A DNA stretch of 64,000 nucleotides from Loripinus fragilis (GCA_964019695.1 OZ026518.1:106612305-106676304); one strand, 5' to 3'. Positions 47,833 through 59,646 are shown, counted from the first letter of the stretch. Notes: generated by a model not told the origin, from the sequence alone. Program-made: numbers and translations.

Positions 47833-48167
47833 CTATCCAAATTAATGCTTTTCAACTATGTTTACATGGTTATCTTATCCAAAGATGGTCAATACATCAA
47901 TATGTATCACAACACAGCCATCTTAAAGGAAAATATCTCTTTAATCCTCCCGATTTTCCGTTCAAATAGCAAAATTAATTCTCTTATATTGGTACTTTAA
48001 CTTATGAATGGATGGAATACTTAGGCAAACATCTTGTTATCAGAACAAGGTTTTTAAATATTGGTAAATCATAAGTAGAAAAAGTCAATGGCATTTCATT
48101 TCAAATTTCCAGATTTACAAATTGTCAACTCTCCGTACTACACTTTGAGCTATCAGTAGTTTGAGTT

Positions 48168-48303
48168 TTTTTGTTTTGTTTTTTATTTGATTCTTTATGT
48201 CCCATCAACAATCTTTCAGTTATATAGGGACGGTTCTTCCTGGGTTGAACCAGTACTAAACTAGGATTAATGTGTCTTGCTCAAGGACACAACCCAGTGA
48301 CGC
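48168..48303 (-). mobile_element. 5'-truncated SINE with 14-bp target duplication
   Basis: Only the SINE body and tail are present (plus strand GGTTCTTCCTGGGTTGAACC and TGTGTCTTGCTCAAGGACAC, then CAGTGACGC). CAGTAGTTTGAGTT occurs on both sides (48154-48167 and 48304-48317), so the truncation happened on insertion and not later. Same family as 11685-11879. Confidence 0.88.
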
Positions 48304-48514
48304 CAGTAGTTTGAGTTAAGGAGATTTAGTCTGTAAGTACATGTATTATATTATGCAAGAATCCTGATCAACTTGGGCTTCTGCTTCTTCATAAGCCAGC
48401 TGATCTGGATCTACTCTGTCTGGGATATGTCCAGGTTCAGCAGAACAAGGCTATAAGGCCATATCTTTCCAGGCCTTTAGTTAAGAGTCATTTATTTGTA
48501 GCATACCAAAAAAA

Positions 48515-48640
48515 TATTTTTGGTATTTCTCAATCCAAACATATGTTGTGGGTACTCAAAAGAACCGTCTCAATTAGACGGCTCTTTTGAGCACCCTAAA
48601 CATAATGCTAAAACGGATGGGTAAGAAAATATTTACAATT
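48515..48640. mobile_element. GAGACGGTTCTTTTGAG-type hairpin repeat, copy 2
   Basis: TACTCAAAAGAACCGTCTCA faces AGACGGCTCTTTTGAGCACC, with ATATGTTGTGGG and ACATAATG outside. Possibly a small MITE. Confidence 0.65.
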
Positions 48641-49529
48641 TTATGCTCAAAATGTTTTTTTATCTAAACCTATGGTCTTTCTTTTCTTTTCTTATTTAAT
48701 AATTTGTGATTAATGGCCATATCTGTTTTTTAATTGATTAGTGTTTATCAATCAGGTATTAAATTTTAGTTAAAAAATTCTAAAATTTAATTGATTTTTG
48801 CTGAAAAGGCTTTACTGCCAACTGATTATGTAAATATCACATTATCCTTGATTTAAATCTCACTATACATTATCCTAATCAATGCTGGAAAAATCCACGC
48901 ATGCGTTTTTCATGCTGCAGGATGAGTAGAGATGTTGACTGCTACCAATGTAGGACAAGCAGACATTTTAAGAATTTTCAACCACCTGCTAATCTTCTAC
49001 AACCTCATGAAGTCTGTAAAAGGCTGCTAGTGTAAATCCAGGAGCAGTCTGATCAGGGTTTATTTTTTCTTCTTCCAAAAAGCCATAGTCCTATCAGAGT
49101 ATCCCCAGAATATCCAAGAAAAAAATACACTTTCTGGCCACTTAAGAATTTCAGACTGATATGTAACAATCTCTCCTCATAAGAAAGTAAGTAAAGACAA
49201 TTTTTACAAAATAATTGCCCAGAAAACAAATATTATTCCCAGTTTAATTCTAATCACTCTCTCTTGACAGACACCTGCCAACAAATCCTAAAATTCAGTG
49301 GAATCCATTTTACAGTCAGTCTATAAAATGATGTAGTGTAATGGCCAAATAGTGTAAACCCTGATCAGAGAGACCTGATCTCTGATCTGGGTTAACACAT
49401 GTTTGCTGAGACCTATCTGTTAAAATATTCAAGGTAAATATGGAGCATAAAAAATTTTTTTTTTTTGTTTCAAAAAGCCATACACATGCTTATTTTCTGC
49501 GTAAAATTGTGAATTTTTCCTTACAAATA
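48641..49529. other. Intron sequence, no feature recognised
   Basis: 49030-49160 is repeated in diverged form at about 49670-49790 (CAAGACAAAAATACACTTTC then TGGCC), suggesting an old duplication of about 640 bp. Confidence 0.45.
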
Positions 49530-49640
49530 ATTTTTAGCATATGTTTTGAGTGCTCAAAAGAACAGTCTCATTGAGACGGTTCTTTTGAGTACCCACAACA
49601 TATGTTTTGCTTGAGAAACAAGAAAATTGTTTTTCTGTTT
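49530..49640. mobile_element. GAGACGGTTCTTTTGAG-type hairpin repeat, copy 3
   Basis: CATATGTTTTGAGTGCTCAA then AAGAACAGTCTCA faces TGAGACGGTTCTTTTGAGTA then CCCACAACATATG. Nearly perfect 40-bp arms. Confidence 0.7.
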
Positions 49641-50553
49641 CGCACTCTTAGTTTAACTAAAACCCTGGCCATACCTGACCCTAGAATATCCAAGACAAAA
49701 ATACACTTTCTGGCCGCATAAGAATTTCAGACTGAAATGTAACTATCTCTCTACTATTGAAATAATTGCCCAGAAAACAAACAGTTGTATTTACCCTATT
49801 GTACCCAGTTTAAATTATAATCACCCTCTCTCACCCGAAACCTCGCAACAAATCATACATTAATTACTAGTCAATGACACTCTTGTCAGAGTCAGACCAT
49901 GTCAAAATTGGCCTTCAGGATTCACAACCAGTAAGATTCAAACCAACCTGGTTAGCTACAGATACTAATAGGATAATGAACAATCAGATATCTTAAGTTT
50001 AGCTGGCAGCAAACAAGAATGGTGCTGATCAGCCTGCAAAGATTTGCAGTCTGTTCTGCACATATTCTTTGGTTGCATTCAGGTTTAGACAAATTTTCTC
50101 ATGCTATAACTATATAAGACAGTAAAATTTGATAGGTTCATTCTTGTAACATAAAAATGCATAATATTTCAAATTTCCATAATAATGTTTATTGATTAAA
50201 GTCTGGTAATTTTTGTTTACCAGCTATTTTATACAAAATAAACTCCACATCAATTTTTAAACGAGCTCATGACAATCAAAGGATTGCAATTTTATAGAAC
50301 CTTGAATTCTGCTTGTTGTCAATGTGTTTTCCAAATCGACCAAGATCAGGCTGATCTAGAAGCACAGGCTGATCCAGGTACACATGCTGATCTATACCTT
50401 CCGTGTCCATATATGCTTAAGGGACATTTTCTCTCATGTGGCGCCAGTAACAAACATAAATCTGCTAAACAAAAAGACTGCATTTGGTCGTACAATTTAT
50501 AATCGACAGTTTCCTTTCATTCTATTTTGTGAAGATTAAGTTTTTAAAGTAGC
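49641..50553. other. Intron sequence, no feature recognised
   Basis: No exon is supported between exons c and d here. 50340-50390 repeats a CAGGCTGATC-like motif. Confidence 0.45.
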
Positions 50554-50559
50554 AACTAT

Positions 50560-53432
50560 CACGGCCTCCAATCTCTGCCTCCTTCTCCAAAAAGAACAGA
50601 ACGTAATGGGAGGCGAAGGCCCTTCTGGGAAGCAGGCAGTGGGCATAAACAATGGAACAGGTAAGTTGTGTTGACACTTTTTCAATCATAAGTAAATTTT
50701 CAGCGCAAAACTCGAAAATCTAAGAATGCTATGCTTCGGGCAATTGTTCAAGCTATCTGTAGAGCATGCTGTTTGCACATTTGAACTTAGTTTGTAAGCG
50801 TGAGAGATTTTCTCCCGTTGCACAGTTGTCCAAGAAACGGTGGTTCCCGCATGGTTTTGCCTTCTAACCAAACAAATAGTAGCGTTTGGACCCTTATTCA
50901 TACTACAGAGGCCCCGCCACACCCATGTTGTCCCAAATGCAATTTTTCGAGATATTTCAATGATAATTGAGTGATTTAGAGCCAAATTTCTTTAAGAGCA
51001 GGAGGCGAAGGGCAGGAGAAGGAGGCTGGGAGAGGAGGAGCAGGCGGCGATGATATCAAAATTTGCATTGATTTTGCTTATTTTTAATAATATACTTATC
51101 CAATCTATATCAAACTTGCATGTATGATACGAATGATTAAACGCTATTGTTAACTAACACAAACATTGCTATATATACCTCTCTTATAATATATATACAA
51201 TGTACCTCTAGCAAGCTCATGACGTTCTGGGTTAAACAAACAACACAATGGGAGAATAAGCGAAACGCTTTTGTTTCCTTTATAATGCGTGTACGGACAT
51301 TATCAGATTTGCAATAATTAAGTTAACATCTTTTGAGACTGCTCTTATACACAAGTTATTATATCAGTTATATGATGTGCAAGGTATTCGTACAGCATGG
51401 GTATTTTCAAAAAGTACACTTTTATTATACATTGAACAGAAGGATACCTAGGCGTATGCATCCACTATGCAGGACAATCCTCTAAAGCAAGGAGGGGAGT
51501 GAACCTAAGACAAGATAACCCTTTTGTACAATCAAATTTTGTATGTTTGTTTTCTAATGGGACTACAAAACAAATCACAAAATCGGAGCAACAAGAGTCA
51601 TAACAAGAATCAAATTTTGCGACCATTTTTTGTTTCTAAGTAACACGCTCATTTACCTTTAAAGAATGACTAACCACTGTATCAACAACAGATTTTCACT
51701 AGTCACTGTCGTCCGACACATACACACACATCTATTTTTAGCCGCATCTTAATCATGCGATCGATAAAGCAGCCATTAACGCAACTTAGTAGGGACGTAA
51801 TAGTTGGTAAACATTATTGAGAATAACTCATTTATAAATGAATATTCGGAAGACATTTTGTATATCTTATAAACATTTATTTGCGGAAATAAAATAGATT
51901 GGTTCCCCTCGTTGATAAAGCTCCACTTCCGCTACGCATATAACGACTGGTAACACCTATTTCATTACAAGTAGAGAATCCTACTCATCCGACTGCGCAT
52001 GCTCCAGAAAAGATTTTTTAACACAAACTTCAGTATTTTTTTCAGTTTCTATAATTTGATAATAAAGTAAAAGAAAAATATATAAACTCCCAGAACAAAA
52101 TAAACTTAATAAAACGACTTGTTTAAAAAATGCACTTTAAGTCAAGGGTATTTTCTAATACCACGTCACTCATGACTTCAGTAAGTATGCTAAACGTAGG
52201 CGCAATGGCGAATACACGTTACCTGTCTTAATATGCTGACAAGCTATTAAAGGGAGAGAACCAGTCTAGAAATAAAACATACAGCTGTCAACTTTTTTGA
52301 TAGCGAAAATCTCAAAGAAGACCGAATGCGTCACCAGGACAAAATGGGTTTATAAAAATGAGATAAGTAAGTGACAAACCAAATGCCGTTTTTATATAAA
52401 CGTCAAGAGTCGGCGAGAATGGGTTTGTAGGCCCCCATCGGTAAAAAGATGTGTTTAATATTTAATAATTATGTTGATTTAAGTAAGAGTCTGTCAATTT
52501 GGACTATCTATTTATGATTTATAGGCGTAGGAGTCTCGTAGAACGGTCAGTGGGGCGCCCCGATGTTCAAATTTCAAGGAACACTTGGTTTGAATTCCTC
52601 TTTTTTCTGCGTCTAAGTCTTTCGCACCATCAGTAATTGTTGCTCTTAATAAAAGCTTGAGAGGGGGTGGGTATAAAACAGAGGTTCGACCCAGTCTGAG
52701 ATTTCTGATAATCCTTTTCCCAAGAACTTAGGGAGAAATACACAAGTATCACTAATCTGTGAGCATTACATCATTCCAATGAGAAAAAAAAGTGAACCAC
52801 ACATTACGTTGGTGGTGGCATTTAAAGCGAAGTAATTTCGATTTATTTAAATGGTTTGAAATATTCATACATGCAAGTTTGATACAGATTGGATAAGTAT
52901 ATTATTAAAAATAAGCAAAATCAATGCAATTTTTGATATCATCGCCGCCTGCTCCTCCTCTCCCAGCCTCCTTCTCCTGCCCTTCGCCTCCTGCTCCTAA
53001 AGAAATTTGGCTCTAAATCACTCAATTATCATTGAAATATCTCGAAAAATTGCATTTGGGACAACATGGGTGTGGAGGGGCCTCGGTAGTATGAATAAGG
53101 GTCCAAACGCTACTATTTGTTTGGTTAGAAGGCAAAACCATGCGGGGACCACCGTTTCTTGGACAACTGTGCAACGGGAGAAAAGCTCTCACGCTTACAA
53201 ACTAAGTTCAAATGTGCAAACAGCATGCTCTACGGATAGCTTGAACAATTGCCCGAAGCATAGCATTCTTAGATTTTCGAGTTTTGCGCTGAAAATTTAC
53301 TTATGATGAAAATGTGTCAACACAACTTACCTTGTTCCATTGTTTATGCCCACTGCCTGCTTCCCGGAAGGGCCTTCGCCTCCCTTTACGTTCTGCTCTT
53401 TTTGGAGAAGGAGGCAGAGATTGGAGGCCGTG
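50560..53432. mobile_element. 2.87-kb element with 568-bp inverted arms and AACTAT duplication
   Basis: 50560-51127 and 52865-53432 are inverted copies with only a few differences. Each starts at the outside with CACGGCCTCCAATCTCTGCC. AACTAT occurs directly outside both ends (50554-50559 and 53433-53438). The arms carry a purine-rich GGAGAAGGAGGCTGGGAGAG block and a 99-codon open frame (50686-50985 minus, 53007-53306 plus) that is shared simply because the arms are copies. The 1.7-kb centre is AT-rich with no transposase recognised. Lies in the intron between exons c and d. Confidence 0.9.
51128..52864. other. Unique centre of the 2.87-kb element
   Basis: No open frame with a recognisable domain. 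The sequence is AT-rich and unlike the rest of the window. Confidence 0.5.
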
Positions 53433-53438
53433 AACTAT

Positions 53439-54013
53439 TCAATATGAGCAGAGATTACATACAACCACAAAATCAGTTTTACTATCATGTTCACATCCAA
53501 ACTGATTCAATGTGACAACCCGCAGCAATGCAACAGCCAAAGAAATTAGAGATTACAGGAGCTCCTGTGGAATGTTTACTCTTTTTATAAGGATACATTC
53601 CTGCCTTACAATGCTGAACCCAAATAATGTAGATGATTAAGCGTAAACAAAATTTGCATGCTCTGCTTTTTTTAATCCTATAGCATTCTAAAAAGCCAAA
53701 ATTTTGACTCTTGGGGATGCAATTGGGAATGCATTAGAGTTTGCTGCATTTAGAATGGCAAAACTTCAATGATATTTTGACCATTTTCCAGATATTTTTG
53801 CTTTTGTGGGGTAATTAGTGGATTAACTGATAAGGAACAGATTACATCATGTCTAAGTGTATTTCGATATCAAACTGACTAAGGGGATTTCAAGAGGGTT
53901 CAACCTGTATACAACAACATTTCAATATCAATATTTTATCAGAAAAAACCTAAACCCCTCAAGGGACCTATATACTACCCCATACAAGGAGTTCATAAAC
54001 ACCTCATTATGAT
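53439..54013. other. Intron sequence, no feature recognised
   Basis: No exon or repeat supported between the long-arm element and the TGAGCC-type MITE. Confidence 0.45.
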
Positions 54014-54256
54014 AATTGAGCCACGACATGAGATTTCCTACAATGCCGTATGTGCGACTAGCAAAGGCTCAGACCAGCCTGCACATACACACAGTCTGAT
54101 CAGAGCCTTTGCTAGTCGCTTGAATATTCTATGACTGTTAAGCTACTGACCATACAACATTTGAAGTTTCTAAGCTTAAAAGGAGGCTGCACAGGCTCGT
54201 CACAGTCTACACTTGTCAAAATGCCATAGTGTTGGAAATCTGATGTAGTGGCTCAT
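54014..54256 (+). mobile_element. TGAGCC-type inverted-repeat element, copy 2
   Basis: Complete copy: TTGAGCCACGACATGAGATT at the left and GGAAATCTGATGTAGTGGCT then CA at the right. Internal CAAAGGCTCAGACCAGCCTG and its inverse. About 130 bp beyond the donor of exon c. Confidence 0.8.
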
Positions 54257-54385
54257 ATGTCTTTGATCTGTCTGGCACAGTGCCTCCGGAGAGTCATAAA
54301 CAAATTAGTGAGTGGTACCACTTTTAAGAGTGTAAAAATTTAGGTTTTTAAAAGGGATGGAATAGTTTGAAAGTGCATGACCTAC

Positions 54386-54467
54386 CTTTGTTTTCTAGCC
54401 TGGTACGAGTCTGGAGAGACAGGTGGTATAAACTGGAACACATTCACAGGACCCTGCAAACTCACAC
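54386..54467 (-). CDS. EH-domain protein, exon c: linker after EH domain 2
   Basis: 82-bp exon, acceptor TTTCAG before 54467 and donor GTAGGT after 54386. It continues the frame from exon b (split codon G+GT) and reads GVSLQGPVNVFQFIPPVSPD and then SYQARKQ, ending with two bases of the next codon. Aromatic and proline residues followed by a basic start suggest the linker between the EH pair and the coiled-coil region. It has no stop in the used frame, and the phase at both ends fits exons b and d. It is shorter than a reliable open reading frame, so the call rests on splice signals and phase. Confidence 0.82.
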
Positions 54468-54484
54468 CTGAAAGTACAAGAATA

Positions 54485-54724
54485 ATATGGGCCTTAACGC
54501 TAGAAAACCTGTTTCGGATGTCTGACAAGGTAAGGTTCGAACCACACTGCTCAGCTACAGAGCCTAGCTAGAATATTGTAATTTCCCATGTAGCAAGTTC
54601 AGGTATTATACTTTCCAATGAGTGAACAAAAAAGTTGCTGATCAGACTGCGCAGAAGCGCAGGCTGGTCTGCGCTTTTGTTATTCGCATTCATTAAAGTC
54701 AGATTTTCTTACATCAAGGCCCAT
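54485..54724 (-). mobile_element. GGCCTCGACGCGAGAAAACC-type MITE, copy 8
   Basis: Starts ATATGGGCCTTAACGCTAGA and ends AGTCAGATTTTCTTACATCA then AGGCCCAT. The GCGCAGGCTGGTCTGCGC foldback is at its right, so it is reversed. It starts only 17 bp upstream of the acceptor of exon c. Confidence 0.8.
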
Positions 54725-55412
54725 TTAATTTTGTCACTCTAAATCAAGGCTTCCATTTCATCATCTAGCTGTCTGCCAGAGCCTCCACTACTCATATACC
54801 CAAAGTATGGAAGTAGACCAATCCTGCCAACAACAAGACTTTTACTATATAAACCCACTAGATAGCTGTGCATGCATATCTAAAGAATACTTTGCTTAGT
54901 AATATTATCTCATGAAAATTCCATTTACCCTGAAAGCAACAATTAATCTTGTCAGCAAGGGCAATAGATACATTTTCAATATATCTAACACCTTTTAAAA
55001 CTTTTAACCAAATTGTAGGTATTTGAATAGAAAACAGTTTAAACCCTGATCAGACTGTTCCTCCAAGAGCAGGTTGATCTGGGTTTATGTTATGTAAATT
55101 ATAGTAACTTACACATAAACCCATGTTACTTTTCCAATTACCTTTTCAGTGATCCGGACCAATTTTAACCAACTACAGTGCAGCCCCTTTATAATGCTAT
55201 GTTTGGGGTTCCTAGGAATAAACCGTGTTATCAGTGAATTATGAGGGACAATTTTTCAAAGGAATTATAGAAAAATGACCATTTTATGGTCATTTTCCAA
55301 TATCTCCTTTGTAAAATTCCATGGTAAAATAAATGAGAGCCACAACAGGACTGTGTTGTTATAATGAGGTATGTTATAAAGGGACAGCAATGTAACAAAC
55401 AGCCTATTACTG
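54725..55412. other. Intron sequence, no feature recognised
   Basis: Contains diffuse hairpin remnants (55030-55090) but no exon. Confidence 0.45.
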
Positions 55413-55770
55413 AAAATTTGGAAATTATTTTTTGGTTCGGAAAACACCAGGTTTTACTGATTGACAGAACAAATCAACCTTTGGTCAATAGAATCTAATC
55501 TTGGCATACGTTTTGTCAACAAAACCTATTCCTGGCATATGTTTTGCTCATAATCACTATGCTGGCCACTTGATATGGTTCAACATTAATTTTAACCTGT
55601 TCCTTGCATACATTTTGTCAACAAAACCTTTTTCTGGCATATGTTTTGTTCACAGTGACTTAACTGGCCACTTCTTACAGTAATAGGTTCAACATAACTT
55701 ATTCCTGGCATACGTTTTGTCACTCAGTAAAACCTGGTGTTTCCTGAACAAAAAATAATTTCCAAAATTT
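55413..55770. mobile_element. Element with GGAAATTATTTTTTGTTC inverted ends, copy 2
   Basis: Ends AAATTTGGAAATTATTTTTT and AAAAAATAATTTCCAAAATTT, with ACCAGGTTTTACTGATTGAC and CAGTAAAACCTGGT just inside. TGGCATACGTTTTGTC and AACAAAACCTATTCC motifs are tandemly repeated inside. About 358 bp. Related to 39897-40244. Confidence 0.82.
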
Positions 55771-56234
55771 ATTAAAAGACTGTTTGTAGTAGAATTTTAT
55801 ATTGGTAGACAGTGCACACCCTGATTAGTCTGTTAGGCTGATCTTGGTAAATGATGTTTGACCAAATATTTAGAGTAAATAAGGTGAATTACATATAAAT
55901 CCCGGTTACTCTTCCAATTACTTTATCACTGATACTAATGAGAAATTCTAATTCTCTCCATTTAATTTTTGTCAACTTGGAAATTTGAATTTGAGACTCT
56001 TGAAAATTACATAACCCTTGGGGTAATTTAATTGAAATATTGAGAATATATTTTAAAATTCAGAGGGGAAATTTAATGAGCATATTGTGTTATTATAAAT
56101 ATTCAATTTATTTCACCGTAGACATTATTATCTTAAAAAGCAAAGAATTAAGAACATCAATATTTTATTAATATCAACATTACTAATGTCTCATCATTCA
56201 AACTTTGAAGAAATGTTTTCATTATCCAATATAA
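55771..56234. other. Intron sequence, no feature recognised
   Basis: AT-rich; no supported feature. Confidence 0.45.
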
Positions 56235-56430
56235 TCACACTGGATAGGCGGCAATCAAAAACGTTAATACTATCGACGAACGTAGATCAAAAATCGTTAG
56301 AAACAGTTTTGATTGTCATTTGTCGCCAGACTGGGCAACAAATGGCAATCAAAAACACTGTTTCTGGCGATTTTTGATTCCCTTTCGTCGATTGTTAAGA
56401 GTGTTTTCGATTGCCATCTATCCGGTGTGA
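56235..56430. mobile_element. Palindromic MITE with TCACACTGGATAG ends
   Basis: TCACACTGGATAGGCGGCAA and TTGCCATCTATCCGGTGTGA are inverted ends. Inside, GGCAATCAAAAACACTGTTT faces AAACAGTTTTGATTGTCATT, making almost the whole 196 bp a foldback. ATAA/TAAT flanks are consistent with a short AT target duplication. Confidence 0.82.
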
Positions 56431-56508
56431 TAATTTAAACTACTTTAACCCTTTGCAAAGCTGAACCCAGATCTGTCATCTTTTGAAAAACAGTGTAGAT
56501 CCAGATCA

Positions 56509-56692
56509 GATGTTCTAAAATTTTGAACACTTAGTTGCCTGCCTAGACAAAAAGTGCAGACCCAGATCAGAGTGCACCCGAAAAAGCAGTCTGCTGTTTG
56601 CTATCTTGACAAGCACTTTGTGAATTCCAGCCCTGATTACCAACATTTGAGAAAGAAAGAGCAAAGTGTTCAAAAATTTAGAACATTTACCC
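56509..56692. mobile_element. TAAATGTTCTAAAATT-ended element, uninterrupted copy
   Basis: The left AGATGTTCTAAAATTTTGAA and the right TTCAAAAATTTAGAACATTT are inverted ends. The interior TTGCCTGCCTAGACAAAAAG matches the split copy at 45537-45969. Confidence 0.75.
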
Positions 56693-56800
56693 TAAGTCAA
56701 AACTGAAGATGGCAACTAATACAAATTATACCATCCTTTCCAACTTAAGCACGAAATAGCCCGTGCTGTGCAAGGTCTACACTGATGTAGGTGGTATAAA

Positions 56801-56898
56801 TTAGTTATACAATGGGTTGTCGGCTTGTACCTGAAGATAATCCAGGAGCTTTAGCGAGTGGATTATCTTCAGGTACAGGCGGACAGCCAATGGTATAA
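56801..56898. repeat. Near-perfect foldback of about 98 bp
   Basis: TATACAATGGGTTGTCGGCT then TGTACCTGAAGATAATCC faces GGATTATCTTCAGGTACAGG then CGGACAGCCAATGGTATA. Arms of about 40 bp around a loop, GAGCTTTAGCGAG. Confidence 0.85.
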
Positions 56899-56920
56899 CT
56901 AGTACTTAGTTTCAATTCCA

Positions 56921-57235
56921 CCGGGCCGCGTAGCGCAGTCGGTAACGCGTCTGGCAACAGATGCGAGTCTGACTGCAGATCCAGGGGTCGCAAGTTCGAT
57001 CCCGGCCCGGTCCCATACTTTCGTGGAGATTGTTTATGAAATAATTCCTACGGTCATTCTTCTCCCTTCCGCTGAATCATTCAAGAAGGGTTGTTGTCAG
57101 TTACAAGCGAAAGTATGTGCACAAAGTACTGGTTAACTGCTTGTTCAAGCTTGCCCAGGAAAAAGTGTGGTTAGGTGAACTGACCGTCCCGCCATGACCA
57201 TAGCTGTTGACTTGAGACGTAAAGCAACAAAAAAA
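56921..57235 (+). mobile_element. tRNA-derived SINE, third family
   Basis: The head is GCGTAGCGCAGTCGGTAACG (A box), then GGGTCGCAAGTTCGATCCCG (B box). It is followed by a body with AGGTGAACTGACCGTCCCGC and an A-rich end at 57225-57240. An insertion in the D-to-anticodon region and the long body exclude a functional tRNA. Confidence 0.7.
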
Positions 57236-58436
57236 AAATGTCTGTCAGGTTTGGATGGACCATAATCTATTGTGAGGGATTAAACCAACCTGCTCAGCTA
57301 CAGAGACTAGTAAGCAAATGAAAGGTAATGATAAGACATCAGTGTGTATGGGCAATAAGCAGTCAGTTGAACAGAAATAGCAAAGCAAGATTTGTCTTTC
57401 TTTTAAGCCTTATAGAATCAGCAACTTTTTTTCATATGCTGATAACTTTTGCAAACAGTTTCGACCCGGATCAGGACCAACAGAGTTGGTCCTGATCTGG
57501 ATCCAAACCGCTTGGCACTGTGATAGTGTTATTGAAAGAATCTTTTGAAAAAGTTAAATTTTGAAGAAAGTCAGCAGACAACAAATTACCCGAAATGCAA
57601 AGAATTCAGACTGCAGACAAAATGTACAATATGAAAAGTTTGAATAAATTTCAAAATGCTCTTTCCTCAAATATCAAACTTTTTGCACATTAAAGTACTG
57701 GTATTTTACATTTTATCTAAAGAAAGCATAAATTCCAGAACATGAACAGAAATGTCCTTCATCCTCTTTTTCAGGAAAAAATAACCTCTGGCATAACTCA
57801 GGAGCTGTATCGACTATCACTCAACTCACATAAATATTGTTAAGCAGATATACAGCTTGACATATAAGTGACAATAATGAGCGAAGAATATTTTCAGAAG
57901 CAAAATATTGACAAAAATATTACCCTTTTTAACAGCCAGGTGCACTATTATGACTGACCTTGTTGACTACAACCTACCCACGATGACTGAGCTGTTCAAT
58001 TTCAGTGATTCTCTAGCGTGTAAGCTTTTCGACAGCTACAGTTATCCTGTAGTTTGTGATACTTTCATCAGTTTATTTTGATGCTTTACATCACAGTCAA
58101 CATTTTTTCAGTCATGTCAGAACATTTCCTGACTTTCCACTGCATTTAATAGATCATGAAAACTATTCATGTATTAGAACAAAGGGCTTCTTGAAAGACA
58201 TTACTTAGTAAGTGGTACTGTTCTCTACTTTAAAAGTTTTGTTCATCCAGTTTTGATTCTCTTAATGCTTGTCACAATAGCAAACAATTAAGGTCCTGAT
58301 CAGACTGCTCTTTCATAAGCAGTCTGATTAAGATCTGTACTCTTTGTCTAGATCTTTTTGTCAGAATTCAAAATTTTATAGAATTTATGGCATGCCAAGT
58401 CAATGATACACTTGTGTACTTTGTTTCAAATTGCTT
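57236..58436. other. Intron sequence, no exon recognised
   Basis: Short hairpins near 57450-57510 (CAGATCAGGACCAACA-like inverted pair) and 58280-58345 only. Confidence 0.45.
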
Positions 58437-58621
58437 GGTTTCATTCTTTACAACCTAGTCAACAATTTTTCAGTAATGTCAGGATTGTTCTTGAACCTGT
58501 ACTAAGCAGCGAATAAAGTGTGTTGCTCAAGGACACAGCATGGTGACTCTGCTGATGGTGAGGCTCGAACTAGTAACCCTTCGATCCCCAGTCTAATGCT
58601 CTACCAACTGAGCCACTGCCC
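58437..58621 (-). mobile_element. tRNA-derived SINE, main family
   Basis: On the minus strand GCAGTGGCTCAGTTGGTAGA (A box), GGTTACTAGTTCGAGCC (B box region), and the tail CAAGAACAATCCTGACATTA then CTGAAAAAT. Directly downstream of the donor of exon b. Confidence 0.8.
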
Positions 58622-58644
58622 TCTGCTTATACTTGCATACCTAC

Positions 58645-58794
58645 CTTGTTTTAATGCTCTTATTAAGTGACAGATGACAAGCCATTCTTCTTTGTCAATC
58701 ATTCCATTCCTGTTCACATCAGACAAGTCCCAAATCCTAGACAACTCTTCCACTGATAATTGAGATTCCATGAGTAGTTTTCTCCCTTGTATAG
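58645..58794 (-). CDS. EH-domain protein, exon b: core of EH domain 2
   Basis: 150-bp exon that completes the second EH domain. With the split codon from exon a it reads AIQGRKLLMES, then LSVEELSRIWDLSD, then a canonical EF-hand loop, DVNRNGMIDKEE, then a final helix with ICHLIRALKQ. The tryptophan of IWDLSD is the conserved NPF-pocket residue, and the loop keeps D1, N3, N5, G6, D9 and E12, so calcium binding is plausible. The acceptor is TTGTAG before 58794 and the donor is GTAGGT after 58645. Both phases match the neighbouring exons (the split codons are G+CT and G+GT). A SINE copy (58437-58621) ends 24 bp beyond the donor. Confidence 0.92.
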
Positions 58795-58964
58795 CTACAA
58801 TCAAAAGAAAGAGTCGTCATGAGTAAGATCTATAACAAGTACGGAGCTAAATCTAATATACTTTATTACTTCCCCATTTGCCTAAAACACTCAGTGAATG
58901 TACACAGAAGTAGTGTATGCTTGTATGTTATTGCTTTATTTACTGGTCTGATACCAGTCTATCA

Positions 58965-59203
58965 TGAGCCGCCACATGTATTTTCCAACAATGTAGCATT
59001 TTTACAAGTGTAGACAAAGACGAACCTGTGCAGCCTCCTTTTAAACTTAGAAACTCCAAATGATGTTCAGTCAGTAGCTTAACACTTAAAGAATATCCAA
59101 GGGCCTAGCAAAGCCTCTGATCAGACTGCGCATATGCGCAGGCTGATCTGAGGCTTTGCTGGTCGCACATATCACATTGTTGGAAATTTCATGTCGCTGC
59201 TCA
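58965..59203 (-). mobile_element. TGAGCC-type inverted-repeat element, copy 3
   Basis: TGAGCCGCCACATGTATTTT to GTTGGAAATTTCATGTCGCT then GCTCA. The CAGACTGCGCATATGCGCAG core and the GGCTTTGCTGGTCGC segment are at its right, so the orientation is reversed. Confidence 0.8.
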
Positions 59204-59550
59204 TATGTTGAAGCCTGTAAAGGAAACAAGCTTGTGTAAAGAAGTCTCAACTGGGTCTACTTTTTTCACAGAAGCATACCTCGATCTTATTCAAGATGCA
59301 GTGTTGAAAGGGATATTGTCATTTTTTGTAAACTACTGAAGCATACAATTTATCAAGAAAATTGATCATATAATGTTCTGTTTATCACGTTATCTTGAAA
59401 CTGAGCCTATAATGACTTTTTATCTTTTCATCAAAATTATGAAGAGTGTTGTATAGACAAAATTTAGCTCAAAATGAGCGTCTGACTAATGGCAACACAT
59501 CCGACCAAGTTTGTGGAGAAATCTAATTGCCAGCTATAGCTGAGCCAGCC

Positions 59551-59593
<43 letters not shown>

Positions 59594-59594
59594 C

Positions 59595-59646
<52 letters not shown>

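Noticed and set aside
50686..53306. Matching 99-codon open frames on opposite strands
   Set aside because: Matching frames are expected because the two arms of the long-arm element are near-identical; no domain recognised.
56921..57013. Possible functional tRNA gene
   Set aside because: A and B boxes are present, but the cloverleaf is broken by an insertion and a SINE body follows.
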